Below are positions 16,061-24,362 of a stretch of DNA of 31,851 nt, piece by piece (position 1 is the first letter of the stretch; each line of letters starts with the position of its first letter). Position numbers and translations under genes: made by a program. The DNA is from GCA-2733415 sp965178635. Lineage in GTDB: Bacteria > Bacteroidota > Bacteroidia > Flavobacteriales > Flavobacteriaceae. Location: the NCBI GenBank assembly GCA_965178635.1, contig CBCXVT010000006.1, positions 1-31,851 of the forward strand, written 5' to 3'. Below the pieces are notes generated by a model. The model ran no database searches, had not been told where the DNA came from, and saw only the letters and a program-made list of their open reading frames with translations.

Positions 16061-18205
16061 TTATTGAGGATCTATTTTTTCAAACACAATTTTATATGTT
16101 GTACCGGAATCTTCTAAAACCTCTAGAGAACCATTCAGTTGTTTTGTGAAAATATTAATCAACTTAGACCCTAGTCCAGATGTTTTTTTATGACTACTTA
16201 TACCTACACCATTATCTCCAATTAACATCTCAAAGGTTTTATCATTTAACTGCTTTATTTGTAAATTAATAACAGCTTCATTATTATCATTAAATGCGTA
16301 TTTCAAAGAATTAACTATAACTTCATTTATAATTAGACCCAATGGCACCAATGTTCTTAAACCTACCTTTATATCTTCTATATTTATTTGAGTAGTAATT
16401 TGCTTATCTATGGCATAAGTGGTTATTAGATCTTCTACGATGGACTCTACATGCTCTTTTAGATTCACATGACGTAAATTCTCTGAACGATACATCTTTT
16501 CATGAAGTGCAGCAATTGTAATTACCCTCTTTTGAGTTTCTTTAAATTTGGCAACTATTTCTTCATCATCAATTTCTTTGGACTGTAATCTCAATAAGCT
16601 ATTAACAACTTGCAAGTTATTCTTAACACGATGGTGAATTTCTTTTAATAATATTGCTTTCTCTTCATCTTGTTTTTGCAATAATTGGTTTACTGATTTT
16701 CGTTTCATAGATACCATATAAAAGAAAAGCGCTAGTAAAAAGGCTACAATTCCTCCCACAAGAAACATAGCGTTTACAATTTTATTTTTATTAAGTTTTA
16801 ATTGCTGTACTTCTTTTTCTCTTAATAGCACATCATTTTGCACAGATAATAGTTTTATTTCTTGCTCTTTCTTTTGAACTTCGTAAGTAACACGTTGTTC
16901 TGTAGCGTCAGCTTCTGTTTTTTTGTTTCTGATACTATCACGCATAGTAACATATAATTCTTGCATTTCAAATGCGCTCTTCCAATTATGTTGATAGCTA
17001 AAAATACTTTTTAATACATCTGCTGCATCCCTAATTAACTCTGGTTGACCTATCTTTTTACTTAAAGTTAAACTTCTTGATGCACAAGAAAGTGCTTTGA
17101 TAGAATTACCTTGTTTTAAATGTACACTCCCCATATTAAAGAGGGTAATCGCCATCCATTTTTCATCATGTGCAGCTGTCGTCATTTCTAAACTCTCCCT
17201 ATACTTAACCAAGGCCATATCCAATTTTCCTTGTTCATTATATATAGTCCCAATGTTATTTAACACATGAGAAACTCCACTTCTGTCCTTTATTTCTTCT
17301 TTTAAAACTAGACTACTTTGATAGTACTCTAGCGCTTTATCAAACTCTTTTTGATTCTTATAAACTACACCAATGTTATTTAAGGTGATAGAAATTGCTT
17401 TTTTATTTCTAAGCCCTTCTCGTATTTTCAGAGACTTAAAGTAATATTCTAAAGCAACGTTTGGTTTACCTTGTTGTTTATAAACTGAGGCAATATTATT
17501 AAAACAATAAGACGCGCCAATTTTATCATCTACCTCGTCTCTATACTTTAAACTTTCGTGAAAATACTCCAAAGCTTTGGTGTGCATTCCAAAGTTTAAG
17601 TGCAAAAACCCAATAGTATTAAGTAACCTTCCAACCTCTTTTTTATTATCAGTTTTTTTTCTTAACGTAAGGTTTTCATTATAATACTCAAGTGCTTTAA
17701 TAAAATTACCTTTCTTTTTATAGATGCCTGCAATCATGTCTTTAATAGCAACAATTTTATCTATATCATTTGATTTCTTTCTTAATTCTAATGACTTTAA
17801 GTAGTATACGATAGCCTGATCATAATCTCCTTTTACATTATTAAACTTACCTTGGTTTTTTAAGACAATTTCTTCTAATGTTTTATTTTGATAGGCTTCA
17901 CGGTTATTTTTAATGTAATCAAGAATCCAAAAATTGTACTTCTCCTGAACTATTTTGTTCTTTAATTTTGTTACTAGATTATAGACGAGGTCAATCTTTA
18001 TAGAGTCGTTTTCTGCATTGTGAAATTGTTCTAATGAATTTTTAATTAACAGTTGGTCCTTTGAAGAAATGGACTCTAGCTCTAAACTATCAACTAAATA
18101 ATAATTTTTGTCAGCAAAATTTTGGGCGGAAATAGTTGTACAGGAAAAGAAAACCTGTATATATATAAATATAAAAAAAGAAGAGTATAACTTGTTCTTT
18201 TGCAT
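16061..18205 (-). CDS. TPR-containing sensor histidine kinase (HisKA_2 type), copy 1
   Basis: This 714-residue protein has an N-terminal signal/anchor segment, then about seven tetratricopeptide repeats (about residues 120-400; repeated ALEYYxxSLxxR units with NNIGxVY turns), a coiled-coil stretch, a transmembrane helix (about 473-495), and a cytoplasmic kinase. The phosphoacceptor region is LLKEIHHRVKNNLQVVNSLLR with His at about 523, the HisKA_2 type. The ATPase domain shows the N-box NEVIVNSLKYAF, DNGVGIS and GLGSKLI. The TPR part should lie in the periplasm. It is a paralogue of the next gene upstream on the same strand (shared N-terminus FADKNYYLxDSL), separated by 79 bp. No response regulator is encoded in the window, so its partner is unknown. 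Confidence 0.93.
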   Translation of the reverse strand: MQKNKLYSSFFIFIYIQVFFSCTTISAQNFADKNYYLVDSLELESISSKDQLLIKNSLEQFHNAENDSIKIDLVYNLVTKLKNKIVQEKYNFWILDYIKNNREAYQNKTLEEIVLKNQGKFNNVKGDYDQAIVYYLKSLELRKKSNDIDKIVAIKDMIAGIYKKKGNFIKALEYYNENLTLRKKTDNKKEVGRLLNTIGFLHLNFGMHTKALEYFHESLKYRDEVDDKIGASYCFNNIASVYKQQGKPNVALEYYFKSLKIREGLRNKKAISITLNNIGVVYKNQKEFDKALEYYQSSLVLKEEIKDRSGVSHVLNNIGTIYNEQGKLDMALVKYRESLEMTTAAHDEKWMAITLFNMGSVHLKQGNSIKALSCASRSLTLSKKIGQPELIRDAADVLKSIFSYQHNWKSAFEMQELYVTMRDSIRNKKTEADATEQRVTYEVQKKEQEIKLLSVQNDVLLREKEVQQLKLNKNKIVNAMFLVGGIVAFLLALFFYMVSMKRKSVNQLLQKQDEEKAILLKEIHHRVKNNLQVVNSLLRLQSKEIDDEEIVAKFKETQKRVITIAALHEKMYRSENLRHVNLKEHVESIVEDLITTYAIDKQITTQINIEDIKVGLRTLVPLGLIINEVIVNSLKYAFNDNNEAVINLQIKQLNDKTFEMLIGDNGVGISSHKKTSGLGSKLINIFTKQLNGSLEVLEDSGTTYKIVFEKIDPQ

Positions 18206-18218
18206 TTTTTAAACGTAT

Positions 18219-18247
18219 CAAAATAATGACATCACACAATATACAAA
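18219..18247 (-). promoter_or_regulatory. Candidate promoter for TPR kinase copy 1
   Basis: On the minus strand TTTG (18247-18244) is followed after 17 bp by TTATTTTG (18226-18219), a one-mismatch TAnnTTTG. The TTG-N17-23-TAnnTTTG layout known from Flavobacterium is met. It would give copy 1 its own promoter, separate from copy 2. Confidence 0.4.
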
Positions 18248-18286
18248 CTATATTCAATTTACTATTGAAACATCATTTTGTATATT
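18238..18286. repeat. Nested inverted repeat between the two kinase genes
   Basis: Outer arms AATATACAAA (18238-18247) and TTTGTATATT (18277-18286) are perfect 10-bp complements. Inside, TTCAAT (18253-18258) pairs with ATTGAA (18264-18269). The right arm touches the stop codon of kinase copy 2 and the left arm covers the proposed -33 element of copy 1. No T-run follows on the minus strand, so an operator or attenuator is as likely as a terminator. Confidence 0.5.
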
Positions 18287-20333
18287 AGAAGACTAGTTTA
18301 TATGCGGTACCTATCTGATTTAATTTTTCAAGTTTACCGTTTAATTGTTTAGCATACATCTTTACTAATTTTGTACCTAAACCATCATTAATTTCATCTG
18401 GATTGTAACCTATACCATTATCAGAAATAATTAATTCAATTTTCTCAGAAGTCAGCTGCTTTAATGACACGTTAACTTGGCCTTCAATCTTGTTTGGAAA
18501 TCCGTATTTAATTGAGTTGGTAATTAATTCACTGATAATCAAACCTAGTGGTGTTAATACCATTATATCAATTGGTATATCATCTATTTTAACATCTAAC
18601 TCAATTTTTTTACCAACTGTATAGTTTTCAATTAAATCTTCTATTAAGTGGGTAAAATGCTCTTTAACATTAATGTGTTTTAAATCGTCAGATCGGTACA
18701 TTTTTTCGTGTAACATTGCCATAGACAACACTCTTTTTTGTGCCTTTTCAAACATTTCTAATATTTTCTTATCTTCTATATTTCTTGATTGAAAACGCAA
18801 CAAGCTATTTACAACTTGTAAATTATTTTTCACCCTATGATGGATTTCTTTTAACATTATAGCTTTCTCTTCATGTTGAGAACTAATCTCTTCTTTTTGT
18901 TGCTCGAGCAATTCATTAATCACTTGTTTTTTTTGGTTCCCAAAATAAATGGCAATTGCCAAAATAAGTGTAAACAAAAATGCTGCAGTGATGAAATAAA
19001 CTAATGTTTTGTTTTCTTTTAGCTTTAATGTGTGTACTTCATTTTGTGCAGATAATAATTCAATTTCATGTTCCTTTTTACTCAAATCATATGCAGCTTT
19101 TTGTTTGATGATATCCTTTTCTGTTTCTTTATTATTTATACTATCTCGCATTTTAATATGTAACTCAAGCATTGACAATGCATCACTCCAATTACCTTCT
19201 TCTTTATAAATTTTGTTCAATATGTTAGCAGCGTCACCTATAAGTAAAGGCTTTTGCAAGCTTTTAGCTAACAACATACTTTCTCTTCCAAATTTATTAG
19301 CTTGAATAAAATCTCCTTTTAAGTAACTGACTTCAGCCAAATTATTTAATGATCTTGAAAGACCGTCTTTATTATTATTATCTTTACTTGTATTCAAAGC
19401 TTTATTAAAATATTCTAAAGCTTCATCATACTTTCCTTGTTCTTTATATAAACCGCCAATACTATTTAAAGAGATCACACGTCCATTCTGATCACCAATT
19501 TTCTGTTTAATCTTTAAGCTCTTCTCAAAATGTATAAATGCGTTTTCAAAATCTTCACGTAAGGAAAATATTACACCTATATTGTTTAATATAGCAGCCT
19601 TTGCGTAATTGTCTTTTGCTTTCGGGTTTATTTTTAAACTTTCTTGAAAGTAAAATTGCGCTTTTTCTGTATCCCCTTGATTGTAATAACTTTGCCCTAC
19701 GTTATTTAAAGATATACTCAGTCCTTTTAAATCGTTTGGATATTTCGTTTCTCTAATCTTTAATGCCTTCAAATAATATTCTAAGGCTTTAGGGCTATTA
19801 CCTTTATTATCATAAATTCCACCAAGATTATTATATACAGATGCAATTCCTTTCTGATCATTAATTGATTTTTTTAAAGCTAAACTTCTTAAATAGTATT
19901 CTATTGCCTTTTCATAATTACCTTTAGAATAATAGTATACCCCAAAATTATTTAAGGCTGACGATTTATTTTTTAGTAGAAACTCTTTAACTCTCTTATT
20001 CTTTTTTCTATTCAGTGATTTTTTTTCTAATTTCTCAAGAATTAATGCGTAAACCCATTCATTATATTTTGGCCAAACAAAATCATTCCATGATTCTTCA
20101 ACAATAATGTTAATGGCGTTTATTTTTAAAGTATCATGCTTTGCTTGGTGGTATTGTGTTAATGCTGAATCAATTATTTTTTTTTCATTAATTGACAATT
20201 CATTCAATTGTAAACTATCAATTAAATAATAGTTTTTATCAGCAAATTGTTGGGCATACAGTTCGTTTAAACAAGTAGTAAGAGTACTTGATAATAAAAT
20301 GAAATATAATACATGTGTTAAGAAGTACCTCAT
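18285..20333 (-). CDS. TPR-containing sensor histidine kinase (HisKA_2 type), copy 2
   Basis: This 682-residue paralogue of the neighbouring kinase has a signal segment at the N-terminus (cleavage probably near LYAQ), about six TPR units (about residues 110-390; ALEYYLKALKIRE, NNLGGIY and similar), a coiled coil, a transmembrane helix (about 447-465), and a cytoplasmic kinase. The phosphoacceptor block is LKEIHHRVKNNLQVVNSLLR with His at about 498, nearly identical to copy 1. ATPase motifs are SELITNSIKYGF, DNGIGYNPDE and GLGTKLV. The TPR regions have diverged much more than the kinase core, which suggests different inputs to a similar output (inference). No response regulator lies nearby. 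HemW is upstream on the same strand with 61 bp between. Confidence 0.93.
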   Translation of the reverse strand: MRYFLTHVLYFILLSSTLTTCLNELYAQQFADKNYYLIDSLQLNELSINEKKIIDSALTQYHQAKHDTLKINAINIIVEESWNDFVWPKYNEWVYALILEKLEKKSLNRKKNKRVKEFLLKNKSSALNNFGVYYYSKGNYEKAIEYYLRSLALKKSINDQKGIASVYNNLGGIYDNKGNSPKALEYYLKALKIRETKYPNDLKGLSISLNNVGQSYYNQGDTEKAQFYFQESLKINPKAKDNYAKAAILNNIGVIFSLREDFENAFIHFEKSLKIKQKIGDQNGRVISLNSIGGLYKEQGKYDEALEYFNKALNTSKDNNNKDGLSRSLNNLAEVSYLKGDFIQANKFGRESMLLAKSLQKPLLIGDAANILNKIYKEEGNWSDALSMLELHIKMRDSINNKETEKDIIKQKAAYDLSKKEHEIELLSAQNEVHTLKLKENKTLVYFITAAFLFTLILAIAIYFGNQKKQVINELLEQQKEEISSQHEEKAIMLKEIHHRVKNNLQVVNSLLRFQSRNIEDKKILEMFEKAQKRVLSMAMLHEKMYRSDDLKHINVKEHFTHLIEDLIENYTVGKKIELDVKIDDIPIDIMVLTPLGLIISELITNSIKYGFPNKIEGQVNVSLKQLTSEKIELIISDNGIGYNPDEINDGLGTKLVKMYAKQLNGKLEKLNQIGTAYKLVF

Positions 20334-20394
20334 TAACTGTTTTTTATAGGCGCTCTTTACAAGTTACGAAAAACAAACAATAAATCACTGAAAA

Positions 20395-21546
20395 CTAGTC
20401 AACTAAAAACAAATCTGAAGCAATCCCATCACATAAAAACTTACCTTTTTCTGTTGTAAGTAATATGTTATTTTTCACAATCAATAATTCTTGATTGATT
20501 TGCTTCTCTGATGAGTTTAATAGATGCTCATAAATATCTTCTCCAAAATCTGTTCTAACCCTGTTTAATGATACACCATAAATAGTTCTTAAACCAGTCA
20601 TTACGTACTCGTTAAACCGATCATTTACAGTTAACACTTCTCTTGTAATTGGAAGAATATTATTTTGTAGTTTCTTTATATATTGGGCATTATTAGCAAC
20701 ATTCCAAGCACGTTCAATTCCATTAAACGAATGTGCTGAAGGGCCAACGCCTAAATAGGGTTTCCCTAACCAATATGATGTATTATGTTTAGAAAAACAA
20801 TTTGACCTCCCAAAATTAGACAATTCATAATGCACAAAACCATTTGCCTCAAGAGTCTTAACTAACAACTGAAAATGTTCATGAGTGACATCATCTTTTG
20901 GTGCTTCAATCACTCCTTTTTTAATAAAATTCTCAAGTGCGGTTTTTGGTTCAACTGTTAAAGCATAACTAGAAATATGACTTATACCAAAACTTAATGC
21001 TTTTTCTATATTACTGCGCCACTTTTCATTACTCATTCCAGGAATTCCGTAAATTAAATCTACTGTAATTTTATCAAAAAAACGAGTCGCTTCAGATAAA
21101 CACTTTGATGCTTCTTCTGCATTATGAGCTCTATTCATCAATTTCAAATCATCTTCATAAAATGACTGAATCCCGATACTTAACCTATTAATTCCGATAG
21201 ATCTGTAGTGCTTAAATATGGTATCTGAATTATTTTCTGTTGATAATAACGGGCTTAAATCATCCGGATTTGCCTCTAATGTTATTTCTGGACTGTCAAT
21301 AACATCAAATATTTCATAAATTGTAGTTATCAAAAAACGCAGTTCAGAAACTGACAATAAAGAAGGCGTTCCTCCTCCAAAATAAATTGTTTCTATTGGT
21401 GTAGAGATTTCGTTTTTACGCAATACCAATTCTTTTGCTATTGCATTTACAATATCTTCTTTTTTAGCAAGTGATGTTGAAAAATGAAAATCGCAATAAT
21501 GACACGCTTGTTTACAAAATGGAATATGAAGGTAGACTCCGCTCAA
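20395..21546 (-). CDS. hemW: HemW, radical SAM heme chaperone
   Basis: This 383-residue protein belongs to the coproporphyrinogen III oxidase-like radical SAM family now called HemW. The N-terminus YLHIPFCKQACHYCDFHF carries the CxxxCxxC iron-sulfur motif (Cys11, Cys15, Cys18). Further family motifs are TIYFGGGTPS, EANPDDL, NRLSIGIQSF, VDLIYGIPG and a C-terminal HemW domain with YVMTGLRTIYGVSL. HemW members insert or carry heme and lack CPO activity. The start is TTG at 21546-21544: the codon directly before it in the same frame is the TAA stop of the upstream gene, so no earlier start is possible, and the resulting N-terminus fits the family. Zero spacing implies translational coupling with the BstA-like gene. 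Confidence 0.94.
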   Translation of the reverse strand: MSGVYLHIPFCKQACHYCDFHFSTSLAKKEDIVNAIAKELVLRKNEISTPIETIYFGGGTPSLLSVSELRFLITTIYEIFDVIDSPEITLEANPDDLSPLLSTENNSDTIFKHYRSIGINRLSIGIQSFYEDDLKLMNRAHNAEEASKCLSEATRFFDKITVDLIYGIPGMSNEKWRSNIEKALSFGISHISSYALTVEPKTALENFIKKGVIEAPKDDVTHEHFQLLVKTLEANGFVHYELSNFGRSNCFSKHNTSYWLGKPYLGVGPSAHSFNGIERAWNVANNAQYIKKLQNNILPITREVLTVNDRFNEYVMTGLRTIYGVSLNRVRTDFGEDIYEHLLNSSEKQINQELLIVKNNILLTTEKGKFLCDGIASDLFLVD

Positions 21547-22080
21547 TTAAAATTGCATTTTTTTAGCGTTAATAATATGTTGCAAATGGTGTTGACAATG
21601 CCATGCATAAATACCTAAGTTCACTTTTAAAGATACAACCTCATTCCCATCTGGATGTACAAATGTTCGGTTAAATTGTTCTACAGATAATTCGTTTAAT
21701 AAAAACACCCAGCGGTTATGAATACTCTGCAACAATACAACACTTTCTGATACTGAATACGCTAAAGTGTCTGACAACTCAGCCCATGCAGTTTCATTAT
21801 AAGGTCTTACAGTTGGGTTTTCTTCAGTTAATGCCAATTTAAACCTTACAACACTATTCATATGACTATCAATACAATGATTTAAAACTTGTTTGATTGT
21901 CCATCCATTTGGTCTGTATTTATATTTTAATTCTGTTACTGAAAGCTCTTTAACTTCTTGTTTTATCTGCTGTGGAAAAACATCAATAATTGCAATCCAC
22001 TGTTTTATATGGTTGTCGGTAATTTCGCTTGGGCAATTGAATTTTCCAATCGGATATTTTATAGCTTCTAAATCTTGCAT
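21547..22080 (-). CDS. YfiT/BstA-type DinB-fold metal-dependent protein (putative bacillithiol transferase)
   Basis: This 177-residue protein has the DinB four-helix fold and matches Bacillus YfiT closely in length and pattern: YPIGKF at the start, GWTIKQVLNHCIDSHMNSVVRF, TEENPTVRPYNETAWAEL, and the C-terminal YAWHCQHHLQHI. The likely metal triad is His68, His161 and His165. YfiT was first named a metal-dependent hydrolase; related DinB-fold proteins act as bacillithiol S-transferases (BstA). Bacillithiol genes are known in Bacteroidota, so this role is reasonable, but none are in the window. It lies 6 bp after ruvC and directly abuts hemW, so it belongs to a ruvC-yfiT-hemW operon. The family is very sure; the thiol substrate is inferred. 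Confidence 0.92.
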   Translation of the reverse strand: MQDLEAIKYPIGKFNCPSEITDNHIKQWIAIIDVFPQQIKQEVKELSVTELKYKYRPNGWTIKQVLNHCIDSHMNSVVRFKLALTEENPTVRPYNETAWAELSDTLAYSVSESVVLLQSIHNRWVFLLNELSVEQFNRTFVHPDGNEVVSLKVNLGIYAWHCQHHLQHIINAKKMQF

Positions 22081-22086
22081 GACAGC

Positions 22087-22641
22087 TTATTTTTTAATTC
22101 TATTTTCATTCTGACTGACAAAGCTTGCCCAACTTCCGTAATTTTTTTCACCTACGGTTTTTCCTGAGTTAAAATGATGGCAAACTGCAGCTGCTAAACC
22201 ATCGGTTGCATCTAAGTTTTTAGGTAAGGTTTTTAAGTTTAAAAGATTTTTTAACATCCCTGCTACTTGTTCTTTACTAGCGTTTCCATTTCCTGTAATT
22301 GCCATTTTTATTTTCTTTGGCGCATATTCGGTTACGGGGATTTGTCGTGATAATCCTGCTGCCATAGCCACACCTTGAGCACGACCTAATTTTAACATGG
22401 ATTGTACATTAACACCAAAAAAAGGTGCTTCTAAAGCCATTTCATCTGGATGATACGTATCAATCAACTCAATAGTACGCTCAAAAATCAGCTTTAATTT
22501 CACATAAGGATCCTTGTGCTTTTGCAATAACAATTCATTCATTTGCAAAAACTCCATTTTTTTATTGGTCACCTTTATAAGCCCAAAACCCATAATTGTG
22601 GTTCCAGGATCTACACCTAATATGATTTTTTCTTTCCCCAC
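22087..22641 (-). CDS. ruvC: Crossover junction endodeoxyribonuclease RuvC
   Basis: This 184-residue Holliday junction resolvase shows the four acidic catalytic residues in order: Asp11 (GVDPGT), Glu71 (LEAPFFGVNVQS), Asp144 and Asp147 (NLDATDGLAAAVCHH). The basic DNA-binding segment YAPKKIKMAITGNGNASKEQV is present. Length is normal. The start codon is GTG at 22641-22639; in frame just upstream are ATA and then TAA, so GTG is the only reasonable start before the first catalytic Asp. The gene begins 47 bp after the beta-barrel gene on the same strand and is followed after 6 bp by the BstA-like gene. RuvA and RuvB are not in the window. Confidence 0.96.
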   Translation of the reverse strand: MGKEKIILGVDPGTTIMGFGLIKVTNKKMEFLQMNELLLQKHKDPYVKLKLIFERTIELIDTYHPDEMALEAPFFGVNVQSMLKLGRAQGVAMAAGLSRQIPVTEYAPKKIKMAITGNGNASKEQVAGMLKNLLNLKTLPKNLDATDGLAAAVCHHFNSGKTVGEKNYGSWASFVSQNENRIKK

Positions 22642-22688
22642 TATTTAGTTTCTATTGGCAATAAAGCCGTGAAATTTTTATTGATTGT

Positions 22689-23327
22689 TTATTCCATTTC
22701 TGGTTTTTCACAAAAATAACAATCTGAGTTTATAGAAATACTCACACCAAAAGTTATGTTTAACATGCTAGTGTTAATTTTATCTGCTAAAGGAGTTCCT
22801 TCATATCCTGTTTCTTGCCCCATGTTAAACATGTTTGAACCATCAACATATACTGAAACTCTATCTGTAATTCCGTAATGAATAGCCAAACCTGCCATTA
22901 CATTAAAGTTACTACTCTTATGATTTAAGTTTGGTTCACTCAAGGGTTTTATAAACGCCATACCCGGACCGGCATGTACAAATATTCCTAAGCGTTCTGG
23001 TAATGGAATTTGAAAATTGTACAAATGATCCCACACATTATAATAGGCTTGTAAATTAACACGCGTATAGTTGGCTTTAAATTCAGGCGAATCACCATCA
23101 TAGCCATAACGATTAAAACCCATATCTGCTTTTACTCCCAATTTCTTTTTAAACATGTAACGGATACCAGCATCTACAGTTAAACCGTTTATTGGTTTTG
23201 CTTCGTATGGTGTTACAAAATCATCTGAAGGACTATTAACTCCCAATCCTAAATCGATAGTTAGAGTTTGTGCTATGGCTAGATTAGAAACAATCAGTAA
23301 TAATAGTAGTGCTGTAAATCTGTTCAT
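22689..23327 (-). CDS. Small outer-membrane beta-barrel protein
   Basis: I place the start at ATG 23327, which gives MNRFTALLLLLIVSNLAIAQ, a clean signal peptide. A longer frame to 23366 exists but would overlap an exact TAAGTTTG -7 box. The mature protein of about 190 residues alternates polar and hydrophobic residues (DLGLGVNSPSD, VDAGIRYMFKKKLGVKADMGF, VNLQAYYNVW, VMAGLAIHYGI), typical of an 8-stranded porin-like barrel of the OmpA-barrel/OMP_b-brl type. The end is unusual: after the last strand (MLNITFGVSISI) come two Cys in DCYFCEKPEME, rather than the terminal aromatic. Function is unknown; a structural or adhesion role is possible. It is the first gene of the strand-uniform run leading into ruvC. 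Confidence 0.85.
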   Translation of the reverse strand: MNRFTALLLLLIVSNLAIAQTLTIDLGLGVNSPSDDFVTPYEAKPINGLTVDAGIRYMFKKKLGVKADMGFNRYGYDGDSPEFKANYTRVNLQAYYNVWDHLYNFQIPLPERLGIFVHAGPGMAFIKPLSEPNLNHKSSNFNVMAGLAIHYGITDRVSVYVDGSNMFNMGQETGYEGTPLADKINTSMLNITFGVSISINSDCYFCEKPEME

Positions 23328-23363
23328 CTGTATAAATTTTATAATTTGCGAACTGCTTAAACA

Positions 23364-23371
23364 CAAACTTA
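23364..23371 (-). promoter_or_regulatory. Candidate -7 box for the small beta-barrel gene
   Basis: TAAGTTTG on the minus strand is an exact TAnnTTTG match, giving a leader of about 30 bases to the ATG at 23327. A TTG at 23389-23387 is only 15 bp upstream, slightly short. The position supports the shorter start of the barrel gene and a promoter for the barrel-ruvC-yfiT-hemW run. Confidence 0.45.
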
Positions 23372-23381
23372 CTAAAAACTA

Positions 23382-24362
23382 ATGAGCAAGCCTTATAGTA
23401 AACCTTTTTTACATCTTTACATAAAACGAATAGCAATGCTATTGGTAAAGTTTACTTTAGTTTTTGTAGCATTTTTTTTCATTTATAACAAGCTTGTTCA
23501 TAACGATACTCTTGATATTAACAGTCTGCTATATTACATAGATAAATATAACATTATCACGATTCGCAATCTATTCATTTTGCTCCTTTTTAGTGGATGT
23601 AATTGGTTTTTAGAATGCTTAAAATGGCAGTTGCTTGTTCGTGAAATAAAAACTATTTCATTAAAAAAAGCAATTGAACAATCCTTAGGATCATTAACAG
23701 CTTCAATTATTACTCCTAATAGAATTGGGGAATACGGGGCGAAAGCTATCTACTTTAAAAAGACGTATCGAAAAAAAATAATGGGTTTAAATTTCGTTGG
23801 AAATTTATCACAACTGAGTACTACTTTGTTTTTTGGTGTTATTGGATTGATATATACCATTAACATTTTCAAGCTCCCAATTTCGTATTTTAAACTAATA
23901 GGTTTTGTTATTCTTACTACTGGGGTAATTATTACATACTATAAATTTTTATCAAAAAAGGAGTTCGAAATTAAAGGGCATTCTTTTAAAAAACTGAATC
24001 GTTTTGTTAGCAACTTAAATCGCAACACGCTTTACAAATCTATACTTATAGCTGTGTTTAGGTATATTTGTTTTTCACATCAATTCTATTTTTTAATATG
24101 TCTGTTAGGAATTGATGTCACTTACATTGAGGCTTTAGCTTTAATAGCGAGTATGTATTTGTTAGTTTCTGTTATACCAACTGTTTTTGTATTTGATGTT
24201 TTGGTAAAAGGAAGTATCGCTGTTTGGCTGTTTAGTTTTGTAAATGCTAATGAATTTATAATTGTAACTTGTATTACTATAATGTGGTTTTTAAACTTTG
24301 CATTACCATCCATTATCGGTAGTTATTTTGTATTGAATTTTAAACTCCCAAAAAGCCAATGA
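23382..24362 (+). CDS. Lysylphosphatidylglycerol synthase TM-like (flippase-like) membrane protein
   Basis: This 326-residue protein has about eight predicted membrane helices and belongs to the LPG_synthase_TM / UPF0104 group, the membrane part of MprF without the aminoacyl transferase domain. Family features are the CNWFLECLKWQLL helix, the SLGSLTASIITPNRIGEYGAKAIYF segment (conserved TPxRxGE motif), and the late VLVKGSIAVWLF helix. Such stand-alone proteins are thought to move lipids or lipid-linked sugars across the inner membrane. The stop TGA overlaps the ATG of the glycosyltransferase gene by 4 bp (ATGA), so the two are translationally coupled and probably act on the same lipid. It is divergent from the beta-barrel gene, with 54 bp between the starts. 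Confidence 0.88.
   Translation: MSKPYSKPFLHLYIKRIAMLLVKFTLVFVAFFFIYNKLVHNDTLDINSLLYYIDKYNIITIRNLFILLLFSGCNWFLECLKWQLLVREIKTISLKKAIEQSLGSLTASIITPNRIGEYGAKAIYFKKTYRKKIMGLNFVGNLSQLSTTLFFGVIGLIYTINIFKLPISYFKLIGFVILTTGVIITYYKFLSKKEFEIKGHSFKKLNRFVSNLNRNTLYKSILIAVFRYICFSHQFYFLICLLGIDVTYIEALALIASMYLLVSVIPTVFVFDVLVKGSIAVWLFSFVNANEFIIVTCITIMWFLNFALPSIIGSYFVLNFKLPKSQ

Noticed and set aside
16045..16077. 11-bp direct repeat AGGATCTATTT at 16045 and 16067
   Set aside because: Only two copies, one within the kinase C-terminal codons; chance is the simplest explanation in AT-rich DNA.
23328..23366. Longer N-terminus for the small beta-barrel protein starting at 23366
   Set aside because: It would put 13 non-signal residues before a perfect signal peptide and would overlap an exact TAAGTTTG promoter box.
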